A stretch of 64,000 nt of DNA, taken from NCBI GenBank assembly GCA_002633025.1, contig NMRB01000198.1:298351-362350 (forward strand). Direction: 5' to 3'. Under the pieces are notes generated by a model. It was not told the DNA's origin and did not search any database. It worked only from the letters and a program-made list of their open reading frames with translations. A program made the translations under genes and the position numbers. The stretch comes from Notospermus geniculatus (taxonomy: Eukaryota > Nemertea > Pilidiophora > Heteronemertea > Lineidae). Within the stretch, counting starts at the first letter, position 1, and each line of letters opens with the position of its first letter. Positions 57,641 to 64,000 of this stretch are shown piece after piece.

Positions 57641-58445
57641 ATGCATCCATGTATTGTTTGGATATGTCAGGCGGCGCTGGAAATTTCCGCCTGTGTTGAA
57701 ATTTCGGCAAAAGATGCACAATTGTTAACCTGTCCACCGTCAGCGTAGATAAATGTATCAAAATAAAATGTATCAAAATAAGAAACATTTTTTTGTATCA
57801 AAGACTGACGAAAACAGTGCGATTGTATATAAAGTACCGGTACATTACGAACTACATCGCGCATGCATATTGGGCCTAATATGTGAAGAAATAGTCCCTC
57901 CGCGGTGTATTGATTGACGATCAGGTCACGGAATCGCAAGGATAATGACTTCTCAACTCCTGACCGGTAACTGCTTTAAAAATCGTGTCTAATCGTGCGC
58001 ATTACATAAAATAGCTCCCAATAGCTATTGACAACATTGTCCATGTACGTATTTACATTTTTTTGTACAGTTTACAAACGTTTAAACACCATTTTATCTA
58101 CCGCCCAGACTCCCGTCTGGCCTCCCTATTAAAATGTCTAAAAATAGATTTAGAAATCGCCGAAATTTGTACCTTTCCTGACGTTTGTTCGTACTGCCCA
58201 ACCAATCAGGTCGACAGCTAATGGTAGACTATCACCAGACAAATGCCAGACGCAATATGACGTTCAAACTCCGCAAAAGAAGGCCGTAAACGTCAAGTAA
58301 AGCTTGATTACGTCATACAAATGCTTTGGAAAAGTGGTGTGAAAATAGGGGTCCATATGGCCGCAGCTGGCGCTCCAAGCGGCTCCATAGCGAACCAATA
58401 AATCGATTAATCAGAATGGTAGGCTGGCTTTGTCTTGTGTTCAAA

Positions 58446-58554
58446 ATAGGCCATCCCCGTTGCAATGACGTCACATTCTCATCATACTCAACGGCTATTG
58501 CCTGGCCTCCGTCTACGCAGCGCCATCTGAACGGTGGTCAGAGAACCAGGCTAC
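58446..58554 (-). repeat. Dispersed repeat family A, copy 3
   Basis: It has the CATCCCCG, AATGACGTCACA, CTACGCAGCGCCATCT and AACCAGGCTAC blocks of the family. Confidence 0.65.
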
Positions 58555-59289
58555 AGGAGGCGGAGAGAACCGGAGACAAGACCCACTGCAAAATCGTGTC
58601 CAGTGGGTTTACGTTCCTACAACACCACTGGAAAGGGCTGACGATTTCAGGAATACTGAGGCGAATCACGCCGAGGCTGGCACCCGCGGCATGATGCTCC
58701 CAACTAAACTATTCGTTTGAAATTGCTCTAATACTCAAACAACTCCGTGTTTTGGGGGTATTATATGGCTTTTTAGGCATATATGATATTTTTCAGCCAT
58801 CGAAGAACGAAATATTATGTGAAACAAACATTTTGGCACGCTGTCAGTGGTTGACCAGAAATTCTGGTCAAGTCATAGCCCTTGTCACAGATATCCTCGG
58901 AGGAGGTAGACATGGGAACGAGATTGGACCCGATGAAGACACAGCGGCGTCAACATCAAATCCTTCCTAAAACTGTATATCATATAAAATACCGATAACA
59001 CCCTGATACATAGAAACCCCTGAGAAAATAACCATGAAATCAAAATACCAGTCATGGGACTATTTCCAAAGCAGAAGTAAATATACCAATAGCGTAGTGC
59101 TCAGTCATACCAGGCGACACTTTAGTAAACACTAATCCCGGATAGAGAGCAGCAGCTCACAAGGCTCAATAAAAGTAAAGTTTTCCAGTCATCGCCTTAT
59201 AACTCGATTACCACGATTTAGACCATTCAATTTGAGTTGAACGAGTGAAGTTTTTTCCAGAACTTATTTTTGTTTTTCCACTCGTAATG

Positions 59290-59297
59290 TATTTAAT
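59290..59297 (+). promoter_or_regulatory. TATTTAAT box
   Basis: It lies 43 nt before the ATG at 59340, which is preferred over the frame opening at 59310. Confidence 0.55.
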
Positions 59298-59339
59298 AGA
59301 AATTCCATTTTGCTGTATACTATAAAATTTGTCGTAAGC

Positions 59340-60185
59340 ATGACCATTATAAAATTTTGGAGAAAGCGGAGAAATTCTAAATGCAAAAAAAAGGATTTAG
59401 CAAAAAAGGTCAGAAGTTTTATCGAAAATCCCTTTCGGGAAAACGACATATTTTCTTCGTTCGAACTGTATAAATTCATATCAAACAAAAAGCGTGCATT
59501 TCCATATTTAATTAAAAATTTCAAAAATCAGTTAAATATCACTGCTGGAGGAGTTTTAACTGGTCCCACTGAGTCTCTCACACCTGTTGGAAACGACCTA
59601 AAATTCGCATCCTATTTTAGGTATTACTTAGCGTTGCTTACAAACCAACTGGATGATCTACTGGCAGATGAAAATTGTATAAAGTTGATTAATTCCATCA
59701 CAAACATAGACGAGATTGGTCCGTTAACAAATTACATATTGATTCGAGCACGGGACTTAATTGCCATTGTAAAGTTTTTTGACCAGTTGTTCGAATATTA
59801 CACGACGCGTTACGAATTATTCATATTCAAGGAAAAGACGGTAATTTTAATGTGTATGTTCGATTCGGTAAATTCAACATCCAAACTCGATTTATGTCTG
59901 TCCAATACCGACCTTGGACTTTTAGAGTCATTATCTAATTTCACATTAAACGCAAAAAAGTATATGATTATGAAATACCCTGTAGAATATTATAAGTCTA
60001 TAAACGACATGAGTTTGTCGCCTTCTACAAACAGTTTTGCTGTAGTCGTGAGTCTGCATTATAAAGCAAGCCAACACACCATAATTGATGTCAACTCCGA
60101 CACCGTAAAAAAAATGATTCAAGTTAAGAAAGATAGATTTGAGGGAGTGACAAAAGACCCCATATTCGATGCTATTTCTTGGTAG
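59340..60185 (+). CDS. Unassigned late protein, 281 residues
   Basis: It has a short basic N-terminus (KFWRKRRNSKCKKKD) and then a helical, mostly soluble protein with no membrane span. The middle has a glycine-rich turn (AGGVLTGPTESLTPVGND). Size and late promoter would suit a capsid triplex or tegument component, but nothing in the sequence is specific. It stands alone between repeat-rich gaps. Confidence 0.65.
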   Translation: MTIIKFWRKRRNSKCKKKDLAKKVRSFIENPFRENDIFSSFELYKFISNKKRAFPYLIKNFKNQLNITAGGVLTGPTESLTPVGNDLKFASYFRYYLALLTNQLDDLLADENCIKLINSITNIDEIGPLTNYILIRARDLIAIVKFFDQLFEYYTTRYELFIFKEKTVILMCMFDSVNSTSKLDLCLSNTDLGLLESLSNFTLNAKKYMIMKYPVEYYKSINDMSLSPSTNSFAVVVSLHYKASQHTIIDVNSDTVKKMIQVKKDRFEGVTKDPIFDAISW

Positions 60186-60915
60186 GTCGCTATGATGTGG
60201 AACGACTGAAATCAGCAGAAATAGTTTCTTTTGGCCTCATCTACGGCGCGCCATGATTTGGATTAACGCCTCCAGAGTATCGATGGCGCTGACTTATTAG
60301 TACAGTGTATATCGCAGGAATTCAATCATTTTTGTTGTCAAGTTTGATCCAGAATGATGGGAACAGGGGTGGTGGATCAGTTTCGATTAGGAATCGTGTT
60401 GGAAGTGGGCGGGGTGGGCGGTGTGGAGTGTGAGGAACCATATGCCACTCTTGCGACATAGTTCTCGACCCAAGAAAACTGTCTTCGCTATCACATGCAC
60501 GTGCCAGAGACGTGTTCAAATTGCAACCAGCTACACCCCAAATCAGGGACAAATAAAACATTCTGTTGTCCATCGTGTGAAGTGACTTTAGAACGTGAAC
60601 TCAACTATGCTTTCAACATATTGAGAGATGCTGAATATGTTGATAACAAAAAAACTAACTTCCTATATGTGGTTAACTCGCCACGAGTCCATTTATTATG
60701 CCGTCTCCAAAGAGTTATTCATCATGTATAGAACATTACATTATTGTAGAAAATAGACAAATACTCACAAAGAAACGATAGAAAAAGAGAAAGAGAAAAA
60801 AATAAGTCCGACATACATGTATATTTTATTAGGCAGGCGAACTCTTGATACATAATGAGGGTGGCCCCTAAAAGGACCCTTTTTATTTTGCATCGTTTTT
60901 TTTGGACCGTTGTTC
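60186..60915. other. Gap with a possible zinc-ribbon relic
   Basis: Apart from the 60495-60731 frame it holds AT-rich sequence and low-complexity purine tracts (60776-60806). No other gene is supported. Confidence 0.5.
60495..60731 (+). pseudogene. OrfB/Fanzor-like zinc-ribbon fragment
   Basis: This 78-residue frame has CSNC, 14 residues, then CPSC, directly followed by ERELNYAFNIL. That order (C-x2-C ... C-x2-C, then R(D/E)xNxAxNI) is the C-terminal zinc ribbon and last RuvC segment of TnpB/Fanzor nucleases. The usual Asp of that segment is Glu here and no RuvC I/II part is seen upstream, where the frame is closed by a stop. It is best read as a relic of such a transposon protein. A small viral zinc-finger gene is the alternative. 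Confidence 0.4.
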
Positions 60916-61728
60916 TCATTTTGGAAGTTTGTCCTTGTCGAGGAGATACCAGCTCAGCTCGTTGGAATCTGTATGATTCACGCAGGTCTTTAACAGGAAC
61001 CAGGCCCCTGGTTTGACCTTTATCATGATGACGGTGAAATTGGTTCTGCGAACAACGCGTACTCTTTTGTTCTTCTTTCCGTTGTGTTGTATGATCGCCG
61101 GTAGGATGATCACGCCTTCGCAGTCTTCCAGTTCCGGTTCGAAGTAGTCGCGGATGAATTTGGCTGATACTTTGACGCTGGCGGGTAGCCCGTGGCTTCG
61201 TTTGGGGTAAAGGTCTTTATCTCGCAGCTTCCAATAAATGCCGGGGTCCATGTGGGTTACGTGTGTGAGGCTCTCATCGAGCATGTCGACGATATCTTGA
61301 ATTTGAAACACTGGCAAACTTGGTATGTTGAATACATCTTCTACCGTGTAGGGTCCGTACCTTTTATCGGGAGGTATCGATCGATTTAAGACGTTGACCT
61401 CTCTGTCACAGTACCAACAGTCGTCCGTCACGAATATTCCATCCTCATCGTCTTCGTCTTCGTCCTCGTCTTCGTCTTCGTCTTCGTCTTCGTCCTCGAC
61501 CCCGGTCGTTAAGTTATACTCTTTTTTTCCCAACACGTAGACCTCGTAGAAATCCCGCACAGGTAGGCCTATGAATGTGGGTATCAGAGAAAGCACGTAG
61601 TCTAGCGAAGCTCTGATCGTTGGTGGGATATCCCCCCGGGTTTCATAAGCGTACTCCCGTTCCTCCCATTTTTCAACCAACCACTCCGGCTCCTCGTCGC
61701 TCATATCTCTGTCTTCGTCGGCATTCAT
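60916..61728 (-). CDS. Acidic protein with (Glu-Asp) repeat, unassigned
   Basis: This protein has 270 residues from ATG 61728. The frame stays open to 61854, but the TATTTAAG box at 61762-61769 lies inside that extension. An acidic N-terminus leads into a run of about nine Glu-Asp pairs near residues 77-95. A CWYC pair and a beta-rich C-terminal half follow. The repeat is made of 6 bp units and so is prone to length change. Acidic runs are common in tegument proteins and transcriptional activators. No family is recognised. Confidence 0.7.
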   Translation of the reverse strand: MNADEDRDMSDEEPEWLVEKWEEREYAYETRGDIPPTIRASLDYVLSLIPTFIGLPVRDFYEVYVLGKKEYNLTTGVEDEDEDEDEDEDEDEDDEDGIFVTDDCWYCDREVNVLNRSIPPDKRYGPYTVEDVFNIPSLPVFQIQDIVDMLDESLTHVTHMDPGIYWKLRDKDLYPKRSHGLPASVKVSAKFIRDYFEPELEDCEGVIILPAIIQHNGKKNKRVRVVRRTNFTVIMIKVKPGAWFLLKTCVNHTDSNELSWYLLDKDKLPK

Positions 61729-62050
61729 GGTGAAAGTGTGAAAAATACTAATCGTATTTCTCCTTAAATAGCTTGATGAGAATTGGCGAAGGGAGGGGAT
61801 GGTACCAACAGGCCAATGTCCAGCCGCTCTCAGTTCATGTAACTGCACCATCATATAACAAATGCTCGTTACCCGGTGAATGTGATCACGTGTTGTTGCT
61901 AACCATTATGCTCGAGTAAATCAGGAGGGTACATACCATTGTTTGACTGACATTGTTCAAGTGTAACAGGATCTAATGATGCCACCTGCATTGTTTGTCA
62001 CAGGATTAAAGGTCTGTTTCTGAAAGCGGAATGTCCGTTAGCTGTTAATG
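61729..62050. other. Short gap
   Basis: Apart from the promoter box and a GGATGGTACCA motif near 61796, nothing is seen. Confidence 0.5.
61762..61769 (-). promoter_or_regulatory. TATTTAAG box
   Basis: It lies 34 nt before the ATG at 61728 on the minus strand. Confidence 0.5.
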
Positions 62051-62521
62051 TCACCGAGAGACGCACAGTATTCGACGGAGCAATCCGAATCTACGTTTAA
62101 TCCGTCGCAACATCCCTCTCAACGATGAACCTCTATGCCGTGTTTGCTGGGGTGGAACCTCCTTGATGGGCCAACTATCGGCTCTGTTGGCGTGTAACGT
62201 CAACCACATTTCTATACAAGCATCCGCACATCGTAAGAAACCCCGTCGTACATTTTCCTCCAAACTCATGGCGATTGCCAGGTCGCTGTGTATGATAATA
62301 TGCATATTTTCAATTGAAGGATCGTTCGAAAAATGACTCTCGTGATATAATTCCACGTTCGCTGGGGTGACTTTGAGGTATCTCAAAAATACCGCTGCGT
62401 GTCTTGCGGCACGTTGGTATACCGTGATTGCATCTCTTTCCGAAAAGTTTTTCCAGAAATCTCCACCTCGGACTAGACTGTCAAAAAGTATCTCCAATAG
62501 GCATTTGCGGTTGGAAGGCAT
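62051..62521 (-). CDS. Unassigned protein with basic C-terminus
   Basis: This 156-residue protein has a helical body and an Arg-rich C-terminus (MLRRIKRRFGLLRR) that could be a nuclear signal or an amphipathic membrane helix. An AT-rich TATA-like stretch at 62564-62571 precedes the ATG by about 43 nt. It lies in a run of small minus-strand genes with the next two. No family is recognised. Confidence 0.6.
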   Translation of the reverse strand: MPSNRKCLLEILFDSLVRGGDFWKNFSERDAITVYQRAARHAAVFLRYLKVTPANVELYHESHFSNDPSIENMHIIIHSDLAIAMSLEENVRRGFLRCADACIEMWLTLHANRADSWPIKEVPPQQTRHRGSSLRGMLRRIKRRFGLLRRILCVSR

Positions 62522-62869
62522 GGTTGTGTTGCTTCGACTGACGCGAGATCAGTATACTGAGAGAATATATAAAGGTTAGGCCTATCACGTGACTCTTTAT
62601 ACATTGAATGGCATAACCACCCGATGAATAATACCCTCCGTAACACTATTAAAGCACCACGGTATTGCCACTTTCTGTCGACAGCCGGCGCCACCGACAC
62701 CATTCTCCAATGCTGTAGTTAAGCCTTTCGTCCCAGTGTTGGTGAATTACACTACAATGCACGTAGTAGCATGCGTAGTTTATCAAGTCGTCAATAGAGG
62801 TCTCCCTCAACGCGGGTAGGTGTAACGCAGGATTGGGAAGCAATATTGTGGTCCTTTAACTTGTTGACA
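62522..62869. other. Gap with doubtful minus-strand frame
   Basis: A 64-residue minus-strand frame (62649-62843) has a protein-like look but no ATG near its 5' end. It could be part of a spliced or broken gene. TACCA-type motifs lie at 62610-62665. Confidence 0.45.
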
Positions 62870-63361
62870 TTATGCATTGCTCGATCTTAGTAAAACGAAA
62901 TCTTCCATTACACTGGGGTTGATGTCAAGACATAGACCTTCAAATGAGAGTGTTTTGACCTCAACTTCGCTCATTATCCTGGAAGCGTCGATTCCCGGAA
63001 TTTGCCATATTTCATATTCAAACGGGTCCACCCCCCTGTAAGCGCAATCCAAAAATTGATCTTCGTCCAAATGATCGTACATGCTATGAATGAACATAGA
63101 ATGGTCCAGTATCATTTGTTCATAAGTTTGACTCTGAATCCATTCTTTCCATTCATCCTCGTTATAACAATTTTCTCTGAAAAACTGTAATGCATGTATG
63201 ACTATGTACTCCTTTGCTGCTCTTTCGTTGATAAAAAACATATTCACTGAGAAGGAATGTGGCCATCTATGGTCAGCTTCTACTCTCCTAATTTGAACAA
63301 ACCAAATTGATTCGAAACTACGATCATTATTAGGTCCACTCCAAAGCGTGATGTTAGACAT
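62870..63361 (-). CDS. Unassigned 163-residue protein
   Basis: ATG 63361 has a TATAAGT-like box about 47 nt upstream. The protein is soluble, rich in aromatic residues and acidic overall (NEDEWKEWIQSQ, YDHLDEDQF). It has the look of a small regulatory or tegument protein. A short frame (63354-63494) overlaps its start by 8 bp but is not supported. Neighbours on the same strand are also unassigned small genes. Confidence 0.6.
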   Translation of the reverse strand: MSNITLWSGPNNDRSFESIWFVQIRRVEADHRWPHSFSVNMFFINERAAKEYIVIHALQFFRENCYNEDEWKEWIQSQTYEQMILDHSMFIHSMYDHLDEDQFLDCAYRGVDPFEYEIWQIPGIDASRIMSEVEVKTLSFEGLCLDINPSVMEDFVLLRSSNA

Positions 63362-63591
63362 GTCTCGTTCGTAAAAAATGTGAAGGCACCAAAAACATCG
63401 CCAAACTTATATTGACGGCATGTGATGGTCCATCAGCCCTCTTACAGTAAAGTTCCGTAGCTGGTCCGAACGCGCGCGTCCAGGTTTCGATCATGGAGAA
63501 AGGGTGGTACTCGTGTCCATCCCTTTTCACATGCACCCTGTTTGAAGTTATACTATAATACACCACGGGGTGGACGTCATTTTAAAAAAAG

Positions 63592-64000
63592 ATGGCAAAA
63601 TTATTCGTCGTCACTTCGTTGCAATACGAGTCGATGGTCGAATATCAATGCCTCCTAGCATGTCGAGATGTATCACTAGACAAAGTTATTTTTCACGGAT
63701 TGATTTCTCCAAAAAAGGCCTTTATTACACAATATAAAGAAGTCATATTATATTTTCTCTGTCTACACAAGACTGAATTACAAAAAAAAGATGGCGAACC
63801 TTATACTCTGAAAGTGTATCTTCCATATAAGAGAAACGTGAATTCTGATCGAGTAAAACACATCTTTGATATACATGCGTTGGATGTCAATTCTTTAAGA
63901 GCCGGCTGTATACCTTTGATAGATCTGTGTACGAAAGCTCGGATACAGTTTATCAACTTCAAAAACTATTCGGTCCATATGTTTAGAAATGGTTTTATAA
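63592..64000 (+). CDS. Unassigned protein, cut by window end
   Basis: The frame is open from ATG 63592 through the last base, at least 136 residues. It starts MAKLFVVTSLQYE, has no signal peptide or membrane span so far, and has mixed alpha/beta composition with several Cys. A TATACTATA stretch at 63549-63557 lies 35 nt upstream. The 3' part lies outside the window, so neither length nor family can be given. Confidence 0.65.
   Translation, partial: MAKLFVVTSLQYESMVEYQCLLACRDVSLDKVIFHGLISPKKAFITQYKEVILYFLCLHKTELQKKDGEPYTLKVYLPYKRNVNSDRVKHIFDIHALDVNSLRAGCIPLIDLCTKARIQFINFKNYSVHMFRNGFI

Larger units (their letters stand above)
57276..59339. other. 2 kb gene-free, repeat-rich gap
   Basis: It contains the copy of the short repeat (57287-57320), a tRNA-derived piece (57541-57640), repeat family A copy 3 (58446-58554) and unremarkable AT-rich sequence. 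Frames of 70-120 residues here overlap repeats and carry no domain. Confidence 0.65.

Noticed and set aside
58326-58694. 122-codon plus-strand frame
   Set aside because: It overlaps a copy of dispersed repeat family A and has no domain or promoter box.
62649-62843. 64-codon minus-strand frame
   Set aside because: No ATG near its 5' end and no domain. It looks partly protein-like, so it is mentioned only as doubtful.
63354-63494. Short minus-strand frame overlapping the start of gene 62870-63361
   Set aside because: It has fewer than 50 codons from its only ATG, no motif and no independent promoter.

Overview
The window is a continuous stretch of a herpesvirus-type genome (order Herpesvirales) embedded in DNA full of animal-type repeats. 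Core genes recognisable from their own motifs are glycoprotein B, the capsid maturation protease/scaffold, a lambda-exo-like alkaline nuclease, the major capsid protein, a UL24-type nuclease, family B DNA polymerase, deoxynucleoside kinase, a spliced terminase ATPase, a UL28-type terminase subunit, a UL5-type helicase, a UL9-type origin-binding helicase, a 1933-residue tegument-sized protein and the small subunit of ribonucleotide reductase. Probable or candidate assignments are a portal protein, a gM-like multispan protein, a nuclear-egress pair, and UL91- and UL92-like late transcription factors. Compact genes on both strands, short end overlaps and intact long frames are virus-like. The gene-free gaps hold terminal-inverted-repeat elements with target-site duplications, tRNA-derived SINE-like pieces and dispersed repeats, as in an animal (probably marine invertebrate) genome. 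An endogenous or very recently integrated herpesvirus is the simplest reading. Herpesvirus-like sequences associated with the amphioxus genome and with molluscs are known, but the host cannot be fixed from this sequence.

Layout. 1-4.8 kb: a cut Cys-rich gene, a small membrane protein, gB and a repeat-filled gap. 4.8-13.3 kb: protease/scaffold, a divergent pair sharing one palindromic promoter, capsid/tegument-type unknowns, a possible nuclear egress cluster and the alkaline nuclease. 14-17.8 kb: portal candidate, a CxxC protein and an eIF1A-like gene. 19.3-25 kb: major capsid protein and a neighbour. 25.7-31.4 kb: UL24-like, an ApaH/PPP-like phosphatase with a decayed duplicate of its 3' end, DNA polymerase and deoxynucleoside kinase. 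32-38.7 kb: terminase in two exons around a 4.6 kb intron that contains four other genes and a ~550 bp imperfect palindrome. 38.7-50 kb: UL28-like, gM-like, both helicases and an F-box/nucleotidyltransferase-like protein. 50-64 kb: giant tegument-like protein, ribonucleotide reductase, a repeat-rich 2 kb gap, and a run of small unassigned genes cut by the window end.

How it works together. Replication (polymerase, helicases, nuclease, nucleotide enzymes), capsid assembly and packaging (major capsid protein, protease, portal candidate, terminase) and entry (gB) are all represented. Two promoter types separate cleanly. Structural and packaging genes have TATTTAA(A/T/G) about 30-50 nt upstream of the ATG. 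DNA polymerase, kinase, reductase, eIF1A-like and several others have TATAAATA/TATATA-type boxes. This mirrors the TATT late-promoter code of beta- and gammaherpesviruses, and UL91/UL92-like genes of that late-transcription machinery appear in the terminase intron, in the same nested order as in those viruses. The primase, single-strand binding protein, reductase large subunit and others are not in the window, so the viral sequence should continue past both ends.
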